NCBI RefSeq assembly: GCF_004912275.1
Contig: NZ_STGY01000083.1
Span: forward strand, 186,001 to 250,000
Direction: 5' to 3'
Length of the DNA: 64,000 nt
DNA from: Glycomyces buryatensis
Lineage (GTDB): Bacteria; Actinomycetota; Actinomycetes; Mycobacteriales; Micromonosporaceae
Every line of letters starts with the position of its first letter. Positions within the stretch are counted from its first letter, which is position 1. This document shows positions 17,053 to 25,365 of the stretch, piece by piece. A program made the translations under genes and the position numbers. The notes under the pieces were generated by a model. That model did no database searches. It was not told where the DNA came from and saw nothing but the letters and a program-made list of their open reading frames with translations.

Positions 17053-17810
17053 GCGCGCACCACTTTCAGGTCGGCGGCCTCCAACTCGGCGACGAGGTCC
17101 GCGTCGAGACTGGAGTCGGTGATGAACGTGTCGACCTGGTCGAGCGTGCCGAAGCGGGCGAGGCAGTCGTTGCCGACCTTGGTGTGGTCGGCCACTACGA
17201 CGGTCTTGCGGGAGGCGCCGATCATGGCGCGCTTGACGGCGGCTTCGCCGGTGTCCGGAGTGGTCAGGCCGCGTTCGACGGAGATCCCGTTGGCACCGAT
17301 GAAGGCCACGTCCACATAGGTGTCGGCCAGGGCGCGCAGCGCCCAGTCGTCGACGGCGGCCATCGTGCGGCCGCGAACCTTGCCGCCGACGATGAGGACG
17401 GTGAGGCGGGGCTTGGCGGTGAGGAGGGTGGCGATGGAGACGGAGTTGGTGACGACGGTGAGTTCGCGGTCAGCCGGGAGTGCTTCGGCGATGCGGGCGG
17501 TGGTGGTGCCCGAGTCGAGCAGGATCGCGCCCTCTTCGGGGACTTCGGCGAGGGCGGCGTGGGCGATGCGCTCTTTGGCGTCGGTCTGGACGGTGTCGCG
17601 GGCGGCGACGGTGGGTTCGAATCCGAGGCGCTCGAGAGGGATGGCGCCGCCGTGGACCTTCTTGACCACGCCCTGGTGTTCGAGGGCGGTCAGATCGCGG
17701 CGAATGGTCTCGGTGGTGACGTCGAAGTCGACGGCCAGAGCGCTGACGTCCACGCGTCCATCGGTGCGGGCACGTTCGGCGATCAGCTGCTGTCGCTCTT
17801 CTGCGAACAT
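17049..17810 (-). CDS. fruR: DeoR/GlpR-family regulator of the fructose operon
   Basis: A 253-aa DeoR-family repressor. The N-terminal HTH is DVSALAVDFDVTTETIRRDL followed by the family signature VVKKVHGGAI. The C-terminal sugar-phosphate isomerase-like sensor shows LLDSGTTTARIAEAL and ANGISVERGLTTPD. It is the first gene of the operon and overlaps fruK by 4 bp, so it is autoregulated with the pathway; the effector is probably fructose-1-phosphate. Phased repeats upstream (17827-17861) are the likely operator. Confidence 0.92.
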   Translation of the reverse strand: MFAEERQQLIAERARTDGRVDVSALAVDFDVTTETIRRDLTALEHQGVVKKVHGGAIPLERLGFEPTVAARDTVQTDAKERIAHAALAEVPEEGAILLDSGTTTARIAEALPADRELTVVTNSVSIATLLTAKPRLTVLIVGGKVRGRTMAAVDDWALRALADTYVDVAFIGANGISVERGLTTPDTGEAAVKRAMIGASRKTVVVADHTKVGNDCLARFGTLDQVDTFITDSSLDADLVAELEAADLKVVRA

Positions 17811-17826
17811 GTTGTTTCACCCCCGT

Positions 17827-17861
17827 TTCATCTTGATTCATTTGGTTATACATGGCTTCAT
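17827..17861. promoter_or_regulatory. Putative FruR operator with phased TTCAT repeats
   Basis: TTCAT occurs at 17827, 17837 and 17857, that is at 10- and 20-bp spacing on one face of the helix, 17-51 bp upstream of the fruR start (ATGAA read toward the gene). DeoR-family repressors bind such direct repeats. The stretch is also the AT-rich part of the gap and so probably overlaps the promoter. Confidence 0.5.
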
Positions 17862-18002
17862 GTGGCATCGTCAAGCCTCGGGGGACGGACTTGGCGATTG
17901 GGTCGGGGTTGAATTCCCCTCTGACCTCGAACGTTACTGCCCCGCAGGGTTCTAGGTTGCAAAACAGCCACGGTCGAACCCGAGCCGTGACCACATGTTT
18001 CA

Positions 18003-18524
18003 ATGCGGGGTATGCCGATCACGATTCAAAGCGGGGACATCACCGAGCAGCGCGCCGACGCGATCGTCAACGCCGCGAATTCGTCGCTGATGGGCGGCGG
18101 CGGGGTGGACGGCGCGATCCACCGGGCGGGCGGGCCGCAGATCTTGGCCGAGTGCCGGGAGCTGCGCGATTCCCAATACGTGCAGGGCCTGCCGACGGGC
18201 CAGGCGGTCGCGACGACCGCGGGGAACCTGAAGGCGCGCTGGGTAATCCACACGGTCGGGCCGGTGTATTCCACGGAGGAGGACCGGTCGGCGCTCCTGG
18301 CCTCGTGCTACCGGGAGTCGCTCCAGGTAGCCGACACTCTCGGCGCGGATTCGATCGCCTTCCCGGCCATTTCGGCCGGTGTCTATGGCTGGCCGGCGGA
18401 GTCGGCGGCCCGCATCGCGATCGACACGGTCCGCGAGGCGGACACGTCGGTGACGGACATCCGCTTCGTCCTGTTCAACCGCGCGGTCCTGGACGCCTTC
18501 CAACGCGCCGCCGCCGAATCCTGA
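18003..18524 (+). CDS. Macro-domain ADP-ribose hydrolase
   Basis: A 173-aa macro domain protein of the MacroD/YmdB group, hydrolysing O-acetyl-ADP-ribose and possibly mono-ADP-ribosyl modifications. Motifs are complete: GDITEQRADAIVNAANSSLMGGGGVDGAIH (residues about 11-40) with the catalytic Asn and Asp region, and FPAISAGVYGWP for the phosphate loop. The ATG at 18003 or 18012 may start it. It is divergent from the fructose operon, with no clear link to it. Confidence 0.93.
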   Translation: MRGMPITIQSGDITEQRADAIVNAANSSLMGGGGVDGAIHRAGGPQILAECRELRDSQYVQGLPTGQAVATTAGNLKARWVIHTVGPVYSTEEDRSALLASCYRESLQVADTLGADSIAFPAISAGVYGWPAESAARIAIDTVREADTSVTDIRFVLFNRAVLDAFQRAAAES

Positions 18525-18587
18525 GCATGTCGGACCCCGCCGGTACGGTCGAAGGCCCGCGCAGGGACCGACCGAAGGGGTTTATCC

Positions 18588-19463
18588 ATGACATCGCTGA
18601 CCAGGGACGCGTTCGAGGCCGCCGAACGGTACATTGCCCTCAATGCCAGGCTCATCGACCGGCTCCGCTTCGCCTCCCGCTTCCATGACGCCGCGGCCGA
18701 CCCGGTGCTGGAGGCCGTGCGCGCCTACCAGAACCCCGACGGCGGCTTCGGCAGCGCCATCGAACCGGATCTGCGTGGCGCGGGCAGCCAGCCCCAGGGC
18801 ATCGAAATGGCTTTCTGGGCACTCGACGAAGCCGGCGTCTTCGACGAGTCGACCGTGTTGCGCGCCTGCGATTGGCTTCAGGCGAATGCCACCCCGGAGG
18901 GCGGTGTGCCGTGGGTGCTGCCAAGCGTCGTCCACGACCAGCGCGGCCCCTGGTGGCAGCCGCAGGGCGAGCGGCCTCCGGCGGCGCTGAACCCGACCGC
19001 GCCGATCGTCGGGCTGATACAGGCCCACGGCGTCGAGCATCCTTGGGTCGAGGCCGCCGGCGAGTTCTGCTGGCGGGGAATCGCCGCGCTCGACGAGATC
19101 GGTTCCTATGACACAATGTGCGTCCTGGCGTTCCTCGAACGCACCCCCGAACGGGAGCGAGCCGAGTCCGAGTTCAAGCGGCTGAAGGCATCGCTCCGAG
19201 CCACAGCGGCGCTCGACCCGGACGCGCCGGGCCATGTCCACTCCCCGCTCGACCTCGCCCCAAGCCCGGATTCCCTGGGCCGCAGCCTCTTCACCGGTGC
19301 CGAGATCAACCTTCATCTCGACGCGCTCATCACCGCCCAGGGCGAAGACGGCGGTTGGGCGCCGAACTTCGAGATGTGGACTCCGGTCGTGGCCCACGAA
19401 TGGGGCGGCTACCTCACCCGCATGAGGCTCACGACGCTCCAGGCCTACGGCCGCATCGCCTGA
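18588..19463 (+). CDS. Prenyltransferase/squalene-cyclase-like alpha-barrel protein
   Basis: A 291-aa protein with a repeat typical of the prenyltransferase and squalene oxidase family: YQNPDGGFGSAIEPDL (about residues 47-62), a weaker repeat at ATPEGGVPWVLP and a C-terminal QGEDGGWAPNFEMW. Proteins of this type form alpha/alpha toroids. The DxDD cyclase motif is not seen, so cyclase activity is unlikely and the role is unknown. No signal peptide. It starts 63 bp after the macro-domain gene and may be cotranscribed. Confidence 0.75.
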   Translation: MTSLTRDAFEAAERYIALNARLIDRLRFASRFHDAAADPVLEAVRAYQNPDGGFGSAIEPDLRGAGSQPQGIEMAFWALDEAGVFDESTVLRACDWLQANATPEGGVPWVLPSVVHDQRGPWWQPQGERPPAALNPTAPIVGLIQAHGVEHPWVEAAGEFCWRGIAALDEIGSYDTMCVLAFLERTPERERAESEFKRLKASLRATAALDPDAPGHVHSPLDLAPSPDSLGRSLFTGAEINLHLDALITAQGEDGGWAPNFEMWTPVVAHEWGGYLTRMRLTTLQAYGRIA

Positions 19464-19483
19464 GTGCGCAACGCCCTCAACGG

Positions 19484-19675
19484 TCAGTCGCCTTCTTCGC
19501 CGCGGGGCCTGGCCATGACGATCACGGCCACGACCGTGCCGGCCAGCAGGATCACCGCGACGTAGATCGGTTCGACCGATAGCAGCGCGCCGATTGCCGA
19601 GGCCAGGAATGGCGCCGCCATTGCCACCAGCACGACCAGCGCGATCCACCGTGCGTATCGCCGCATTCCCTGCAT
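19484..19675 (-). CDS. Small two-helix membrane protein
   Basis: A 63-aa hypothetical with two predicted membrane helices (residues 9-28 and 35-54) and a charged C-terminus (ARPRGEEGD). GGGAAGGGGACC precedes the ATG, a strong Shine-Dalgarno, which supports it as a real gene. It converges with the prenyltransferase-like gene. No family recognised. Confidence 0.6.
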   Translation of the reverse strand: MQGMRRYARWIALVVLVAMAAPFLASAIGALLSVEPIYVAVILLAGTVVAVIVMARPRGEEGD

Positions 19676-19790
19676 TCGGTCCCCTTCCCGATTCCGTTCC
19701 CGAGCTTACCCATACGACCCTGAAGGACACCTGAAGTCCGATCGCGCCGCATTGTCGCCGCAGGGCGGTCGCGTCCGCTATGTTCGCCGG

Positions 19791-20099
19791 ATGGAGCGAG
19801 CATCGAGCGATCTGGGCCCGGGGCCACCGGTCCGGCGGCGAGTGGTCGTCCACGGCCGGGTGCAGGGCGTGTTCTTCCGTCAGGAGTGCCGGAACCGGGC
19901 CGAGTCGCACCACGTGAACGGCTGGGTCCGCAATCGACCGGACGGCACCGTGGAGGCCGTCTTCGAGGGCCCGGCCGCCTCGGTGGAGGCGATGGTCGAT
20001 TGGACCCGCGGCGGGCCGCCGCTCGCCGAGGTGGTGCGGGTCGAGGTGACCGAGGAGGAACCCGAAGGCATGCCGCACTTCAGCGTCCGCCACCGGTGA
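19791..20099 (+). CDS. acyP: Acylphosphatase
   Basis: A 102-aa acylphosphatase hydrolysing carboxyl-phosphate bonds. The conserved phosphate-binding Arg is in GVFFRQECR and the catalytic Asn in VNGWVRN, with HGRVQGV as the family N-terminal signature. An in-frame upstream extension to 19752 is possible, but the ATG at 19791 gives the usual domain with a short tail. It appears monocistronic. Confidence 0.93.
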   Translation: MERASSDLGPGPPVRRRVVVHGRVQGVFFRQECRNRAESHHVNGWVRNRPDGTVEAVFEGPAASVEAMVDWTRGGPPLAEVVRVEVTEEEPEGMPHFSVRHR

Positions 20100-20118
20100 C
20101 GGCCGCCCGGCGGCGTCC

Positions 20119-20619
20119 TCAGTCGACCCAGTACGTGTCGTGGTACTCGAAGAACGCGCGGCGCTCTTCCTCGCTCAGGTCGCCGAGCGTCGCCAGGCCT
20201 TCGAAATAGCCCTCGCGCGGCGCGCCGGGCGCGAACAGGAGCAGCATCGAGGCCGGTTCGCCCGACTCGTTGCGGAAACCGTGGATGCCGCCCTCGGGCA
20301 CGAACAGGAAATCGCCCTGCTTGGCGTCGACCCACTTGGTGCCGTTAAAGAGGCTCACCGTGCCGGAGAGAATGTAGAACGACTCCGAAATGGTCTTGTG
20401 GAAGTGCGGGTCGGGACCGGAGCGGTTGGCGCTCATGTTCCATTGGTAAAGCCCGAACTGCCCGCCCGTGGAGGCGCCGGTGGCCAGGTAGTCGGCCGAG
20501 CCGTTCACCTTCGCGAACACCAGGTTCGCCGCCTCGTCCGCCGCGCGGAAGACAGTGTTGATCTCGCCGGTGTCGCCGTGGTACTTCGGTTCTGGATAGG
20601 ACACGGGGCCTCCTGACAT
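20119..20619 (-). CDS. Cupin-domain protein
   Basis: A 166-aa small cupin. Cupin motif 1 with metal ligands is PDPHFHKTISESFYILSG (about residues 68-85), and motif 2 is VPEGGIHGFRN (about 106-116) with the second His. The family includes dioxygenases and isomerases; the substrate cannot be named. The ATG at 20619 has GGAGG directly upstream. It is followed by a convergent acylphosphatase gene. Confidence 0.85.
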   Translation of the reverse strand: MSGGPVSYPEPKYHGDTGEINTVFRAADEAANLVFAKVNGSADYLATGASTGGQFGLYQWNMSANRSGPDPHFHKTISESFYILSGTVSLFNGTKWVDAKQGDFLFVPEGGIHGFRNESGEPASMLLLFAPGAPREGYFEGLATLGDLSEEERRAFFEYHDTYWVD

Positions 20620-20648
20620 CGGTGCGGATGATCGGTCCTCATAATACG

Positions 20649-20681
20649 GATCGGCGCGCCCGGAAGCCGGGCGCGCCGATC
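20649..20681 (-). terminator. Hairpin after the DoxX gene
   Basis: A 15-bp perfect stem (20649-20663 with 20667-20681) and a 3-nt loop lie 11 bp past the DoxX stop. There is no U-run, so termination efficiency is uncertain, but position fits an end-of-gene hairpin. Confidence 0.65.
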
Positions 20682-20691
20682 GAATTCGAGG

Positions 20692-21162
20692 TCATCGGCG
20701 GTGAAGCAACGCCAGCAGCCGGCCCGTCTCGGCCCGGCGGGCCCACGCGATCGCGACGAAGAGTGCGCACAGGACGGCGGTCGGGGTGAGCATGGCCAGG
20801 GGCGCGTCCATCACGACGAGGTTGGTGTAGCTCGCGCACACCATGACCAGGGCCAGACCCCCGGCGGCGAGACTGGACAGTCGCGGGATCACCAGTCCGA
20901 TCGCGCCGGCGAGTTCGACGGCGCCGGTCAGGATCCGGAACCACGGGGCGGCGCCCATCGCTTCGAACCCGGCGACGGCGGCCTCGGCACCGGCCAGCTT
21001 GGGGACGGCGGCCCACACGAAGAAGGCCGAGAGGAGGACCTGGAAGGCCCAGAGCGTGATGTTCCAGCCGCGGCGCGGAGTCCGGGCGACGGCATTGACG
21101 GTGGCGGTGGTGGTGGGGTTGCCGATGACGGTGAACGTGGCGTTGGCGGTCTGCGCGGTCAT
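20692..21162 (-). CDS. DoxX-family membrane protein
   Basis: A 156-aa integral membrane protein with four predicted helices after a polar N-terminus of about 30 residues. The DoxX pattern is visible: LLSAFFVWAAVPKLAG, then WFRILTGAVELAGAIGLVIPRL. DoxX proteins have been linked to oxidative-stress respiration complexes, but most, like this one, are uncharacterised. I chose the ATG at 21162, which has AAAGGAC 8 bp upstream, over one at 21201. Confidence 0.87.
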   Translation of the reverse strand: MTAQTANATFTVIGNPTTTATVNAVARTPRRGWNITLWAFQVLLSAFFVWAAVPKLAGAEAAVAGFEAMGAAPWFRILTGAVELAGAIGLVIPRLSSLAAGGLALVMVCASYTNLVVMDAPLAMLTPTAVLCALFVAIAWARRAETGRLLALLHRR

Positions 21163-21270
21163 GATGATCGTCCTTTTGGAGAGGTGCTGGTTTGCGTACA
21201 CCCCTAGGTCGATCGGGCCGACCGCGTTTCGACACCTCGGCAGAAGTTTTCTGGAAAAACTTCTGCCGGC

Positions 21271-23220
21271 TCAGTTCGTACGCGTATTGGGCAGGTGATC
21301 CCCCAGGTAGCCGATCCAGACCCGGCCCGTCGTCCCGCCCGCGTCGTCCAGAAAATGCATCCTCGGGGCCGGCGAACCGACCTGCTGGAGCTTGATGTGG
21401 GAAGGCATGTAGATCCGGCCCGACGGATCGATCGACTCCGGCACCCGGAACGTGCGCGCGTCGCGGAACTTCGACCGGCCGCTGACCGTCTCCGATTCCT
21501 TCATGGACACCATGGTCGGCGTGATCGCCGGTTTCCCCGGCAGCGGACGGCAGCACCAGTCATAGAACCCGCCGGTGAAGCGCCCCTCCGCGCGGGCGGC
21601 CGCGTAGGCGTCGAGGGCGCGCAGGGCGTCCCAAGTCTTCGCGGTCCAGCGCCGCCGCAACCGGGGATGGGTGACATCGAGCTTGGCGACCTCGGCGTCC
21701 AGCGTCTCGGGAAGTTCGAGGTGCTCGAGCCTCGCGCGAGCACGCAGCACCACCTCCATGAGGCTGTCAGCCTCCCACACCTCTCCTGGCTGCTCGACCC
21801 CGTAGACGGGATCGGCGTGCTCGGCCAGGCGCGCCTCCAGCCACCGAATGCGTTCGACCCCACGGCGTTCGGCATCGAGTATCAGCTTGTACTCGGCTTC
21901 GAGCTGGTCGTACTCGCGCCGCAGCCGGTCGAGTTCACGCTTGTGGTGATCGCCGCGGCTGCGCCTGTCGCGCAGCACATTCGTCTCATCTATGGCACCG
22001 ACCAGCGCCTCCATCTGCGTCGACAACCCCCGGACGAGCCGCGCGGTCTCCGTGTCACCGGATCCGATATCGAGCGCATTGAGGATGCCGTCCTCGAGTT
22101 TCCCGGTGACCAGGTCGCTGACTCGGTCCGCGATTCGATCGGCCTCGCGACTTGGAATCTCCGAAGACGCGGACGTCCCGGCCGGTTCCGGCAGGTCTAT
22201 CTGGGTCGATTCGGCCGCTTCGGCCTTCCTCGGTTTCGGCACCGGCGATTCATTGTCTGCGGCGGAGACCGGCGGGCCCGATTCGGCGACGCTGACCCTC
22301 GGTTCGGCGCTCATCGGCGCCGGCGCCTTCGGATTGCGGGCCCGGATGAGCTCGGCCGGGTTGGGCGGGGCGGCGTGAAGCTGGTCGGGCGCGAGTTCTC
22401 CGGCGAGGACCCGGTCGATGCGGGCGTCGGCCTGGCGTACGTCGGTCGGCAGCGGTCGGTGGACCGCGAAGTCGATGACGCCGTCGAAGACCACCTCCAG
22501 TGCCCGGGCCCCCTGGTCGCGCAGGGCCTTGCCGCCGCGAGGCTGGTGGCGCATCGGGTAACGCTCCTCGCCGGGTCGCAGCCCGGGCAGGTAAGTGCGC
22601 AGCCCGCCGCCGAACACGGTCAGGTCCGCGCCGAGGCGCCGGTTGAGCAGGTCTTGGGCGGAGACGTCATAGAGGCGGGCCACCACCGCGATGCCGGCGA
22701 GGCGCTCGGCCAGCAGGTCCGCGTGGCCGGCGACGATCTCGGCGTCGGAGCGGTCGACGGTGAGGACGATGACCGGGACATTGCGGCGCGGGTTCACGAG
22801 CCAGTTCAGCAGCTGGTCGACCTCGTCGCGTCCGATGAGGTGGGCGGCGGCCTCGAGTGGAATGGCCCCGTCGGTGGCGCGCCCGGACTCCAGGAAGCGC
22901 GGGAGGAGCGCGGGTGCGCGGACCGGTTCCGCGTCCTCGGAGAGCTCGCCTTCGATGGTGAAGGCGACCCATCCGCCGCCGCGGGCGTCCTTGGCCCAGG
23001 TAGCGGTGGTGCGCAGCCGTCCCGGCCCGGTGGGGAGGTCTACGCGATAGCGCCCGCAACTCTCGGAATCGGCCAGCGCGATCCGGGTCCGACCGCGGGA
23101 GAGTTCGACGTGTGTCGATCCGTCGTCGTCGAACGGGACCCATTCGGCGAAGCGCCCGCGCAGTCTCGACCCGAGTCGGTCGCCTCCGTCGCGGAGGACT
23201 GCCTGGTAGTACAGCGTCAC
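21271..23220 (-). CDS. Large uncharacterised multidomain protein with central coiled coil
   Basis: A 649-aa soluble protein I do not recognise. Residues 1-270 are a globular region beginning TLYYQAVLRDGG. Residues 275-370 are Pro/Ala/Ser-rich and disordered. Residues 375-480 form a coiled coil (RELDRLRREYDQLEAEYKLI). A helical stretch follows, ending in RFTGGFYDWC. The C-terminal 60 residues (RIYMPSHIKLQQVGSPAPRM, then RVWIGYLGDHLPN) resemble a RelE-like small beta-fold tail seen on some large bacterial proteins. GTG at 23220 has GGGAGG upstream; an ATG at 23250 is the alternative. It stands alone, not in an operon. Defence or DNA-associated roles are speculative. Confidence 0.7.
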   Translation of the reverse strand: MTLYYQAVLRDGGDRLGSRLRGRFAEWVPFDDDGSTHVELSRGRTRIALADSESCGRYRVDLPTGPGRLRTTATWAKDARGGGWVAFTIEGELSEDAEPVRAPALLPRFLESGRATDGAIPLEAAAHLIGRDEVDQLLNWLVNPRRNVPVIVLTVDRSDAEIVAGHADLLAERLAGIAVVARLYDVSAQDLLNRRLGADLTVFGGGLRTYLPGLRPGEERYPMRHQPRGGKALRDQGARALEVVFDGVIDFAVHRPLPTDVRQADARIDRVLAGELAPDQLHAAPPNPAELIRARNPKAPAPMSAEPRVSVAESGPPVSAADNESPVPKPRKAEAAESTQIDLPEPAGTSASSEIPSREADRIADRVSDLVTGKLEDGILNALDIGSGDTETARLVRGLSTQMEALVGAIDETNVLRDRRSRGDHHKRELDRLRREYDQLEAEYKLILDAERRGVERIRWLEARLAEHADPVYGVEQPGEVWEADSLMEVVLRARARLEHLELPETLDAEVAKLDVTHPRLRRRWTAKTWDALRALDAYAAARAEGRFTGGFYDWCCRPLPGKPAITPTMVSMKESETVSGRSKFRDARTFRVPESIDPSGRIYMPSHIKLQQVGSPAPRMHFLDDAGGTTGRVWIGYLGDHLPNTRTN

Positions 23221-23455
23221 GGTGCCTCCCCATGTGCATGCTGAGGGCACATGCTAGTCCAGCGGGGCTCGTGAGTCGTCCCCCAATTCTAATAGGGACA
23301 GTGGAAGAGTCGTGGTCCGACCGCCGGTAGGTCGTCGGCGGGGTGCTGCGGCGTTCGGCGTACTCGTCCACCGCTGAACGCACTCTGACGGGGCCGCTCG
23401 AGTCCCGCGACCCACCGCACATTCCGCTCAGTGAGATGAAGGTTGTTCGCTCAGG

Positions 23456-23521
23456 TCGGGCAATCCTAGAATTCCTACTAGATTGATCAAATATATCGGA
23501 TAACTAGAAGATCGAGGCCCA
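23456..23521. promoter_or_regulatory. Promoter region of the Ssu/Tau-type importer
   Basis: An AT-rich stretch of about 55 bp in otherwise GC-rich DNA. It has an imperfect inverted repeat, ATCCTAG then CTAGAT (23464-23486), then TTGATC and ATATATC, which may serve as core promoter elements. A GAGG Shine-Dalgarno precedes the ATG. Control by sulfur status would be expected for this transporter class but is inferred. Confidence 0.45.
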
Positions 23522-24586
23522 ATGAACACTGTCAGACGACGCAGCGTCCTCGCTGCCGCAGGCACCGCCCTCACCGCAGCCCCGGTGCTGGCCGCCTGCG
23601 GTTCGGACGACGCCTCGGGCGGCGAGGGCGCAGGCGGCGTCATCCGGCTCGGATACTTCGGCAACATCACCCACGCCCCCGCCCTCGTCGGGCTCCAGGC
23701 CGGCGTCTTCGAGGACGCCCTGCCCTCGGAGGTGACGATCGAGACCGAGGTCTTCAACGCCGGCCCCTCGGCGATCGAGGCGCTGTTCTCCGGCGCCATC
23801 GACATCTCCTACATCGGACCCAACCCGGCCATCAACGGCTGGGCCCAGTCCGGCGGCCAGGCCCTCCACATCGTCGCCGGATCGACCTCCGGCGGCGCCG
23901 GACTGGTGGTCGGCGAAGGCATCACCTCCGCCCGAGACCTGGAGGGGAAGTCCGTCGCCACCCCGCAGCTGGGCAACACCCAGGACGTGGCGGCCCGCTA
24001 CTGGCTGCGGGAACAGGGATACGAGACCGACGAGAACGGCGGCGGCGACGTCTCCGTCGTCCCCATCGACAACTCCGAGGTCGCCGCGGCCTTCGACGGC
24101 GGCACCGTGCAGGCCGCCTGGGCCGTCGAGCCGCGCTACTCCGAACTCGTCCTCGACCATGGCGCCCACATCTTCCAGGACGAGCGGGAGCTGTGGGAGG
24201 GCGGCGAGTTCGTCACCGTCCACATCATCGTCGCCACCGAATTCCTGGAGAACAACCCGGAACTGGTGAAGGCCTTCATCACCGGGCACCTCGCCGCGAT
24301 CGACTACATCACCGACTCCCCCGAGGAGGCCCAGACCGCCGTCAACGATCACCTCGAAGCGCTCTCGGGCAACCGGCTCACGGACGAGGTCGTCGCCTCC
24401 GCCTTCACCACCCTCAGCTTCACCGCCGACCCGATCGCCGCCTCCCTCAAGGGAAGCGCCGACCACGCCACCGAGGTCGGCCTCCTCGACGAGGTCGACC
24501 TCACCGGCATCTACCGCCTCGACCTCCTCAACGAGGCCCTCACCGAACGCGGCGACGCCGCAGTCTCGGCAGGTGACCTCGCATGA
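23522..24586 (+). CDS. ABC transporter substrate-binding lipoprotein (sulfonate/taurine/nitrate type)
   Basis: A 354-aa NMT1/SsuA-like solute-binding protein. The N-terminus is a lipoprotein signal (VRRRSVLAAAGTALTAAP, then lipobox LAAC) with arginines compatible with Tat. The mature part opens IRLGYFGNITHAPALVGLQ, the standard SsuA/TauA beginning, and shows SGAIDISYIGPNPAI. It captures an aliphatic sulfonate or similar anion outside the membrane. It is the first gene of a three-gene operon (overlapping ATGA with the ATPase). Confidence 0.9.
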   Translation: MNTVRRRSVLAAAGTALTAAPVLAACGSDDASGGEGAGGVIRLGYFGNITHAPALVGLQAGVFEDALPSEVTIETEVFNAGPSAIEALFSGAIDISYIGPNPAINGWAQSGGQALHIVAGSTSGGAGLVVGEGITSARDLEGKSVATPQLGNTQDVAARYWLREQGYETDENGGGDVSVVPIDNSEVAAAFDGGTVQAAWAVEPRYSELVLDHGAHIFQDERELWEGGEFVTVHIIVATEFLENNPELVKAFITGHLAAIDYITDSPEEAQTAVNDHLEALSGNRLTDEVVASAFTTLSFTADPIAASLKGSADHATEVGLLDEVDLTGIYRLDLLNEALTERGDAAVSAGDLA

Positions 24587-25365
24587 GCCTCACCCGGCAA
24601 GCGACGCCGGCGGCGACGGCCCGGGGCGCGGCCGTGGCACTCCACGATGTCGTCAAACGCTACGGCCGCGGCCCCGGCGCCGTCACCGCCCTCGACGGCG
24701 TCTCCCTGAACGTCGAGCCCGGCCGGTTCACCTGCCTGCTCGGCGCCTCCGGCTGCGGCAAGAGCACTCTGCTCTCCCTCGTCGCCGGACTCGACGAACT
24801 CACCGCCGGCTCCATCGACCACGTCGACCGGCCCGTCGCGATGATGTTCCAGGAATCGGCGCTGTTCCCCTGGCTCACCGTCTCCGGCAACGTCGAGATC
24901 GCCATGCAGGTGAAGGGCGTCGGTCGGGCGGAACGACGCCGGCGCGCGCGGGAACTCCTCGAGGTCGTTCGGCTCTCGGGCTTCGCCGACAAGCGCCCGC
25001 ACGAGCTCTCCGGCGGGATGCGCCAGCGGGTCGCCCTGGCGCGGGCGCTCGCGCAGGACGCCTCGGTGCTGCTCATGGACGAGCCGTTCGGCGCGCTCGA
25101 CGCGATGACCCGCGACCTGCTCCACGATGAGCTGGAACGGATCTGGCGCGAGCGGAACCTGACGGTCCTGTTCGTCACCCACAACGTCCGCGAAGCGGTG
25201 CGCCTCGGCGACCAGGTGGTGCTGCTCAGTTCACGTCCTGGCCGGGTGCTCGAGACCTTCGATGTCGGCATCGAGCGGCCGCGGCGGATCGACTCCGCCC
25301 CGGTGGCCGAGCTGGCCGCCGAGATCACCGATGCCCTGCGAGCGGAGGTCTCCCGCCATGCCTAG
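24583..25365 (+). CDS. ABC transporter ATPase (SsuB/TauB type)
   Basis: A 260-aa cytosolic ATPase. Walker A is GASGCGKST (about residues 54-62), Q-loop in MMFQESALFPW, signature LSGGMRQR, Walker B VLLMDEP, H-loop TH. The FQESALFPW Q-loop is typical of the nitrate/sulfonate/taurine group. It powers the permease encoded next; the gene overlaps both neighbours. Confidence 0.95.
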   Translation: MSLTRQATPAATARGAAVALHDVVKRYGRGPGAVTALDGVSLNVEPGRFTCLLGASGCGKSTLLSLVAGLDELTAGSIDHVDRPVAMMFQESALFPWLTVSGNVEIAMQVKGVGRAERRRRARELLEVVRLSGFADKRPHELSGGMRQRVALARALAQDASVLLMDEPFGALDAMTRDLLHDELERIWRERNLTVLFVTHNVREAVRLGDQVVLLSSRPGRVLETFDVGIERPRRIDSAPVAELAAEITDALRAEVSRHA

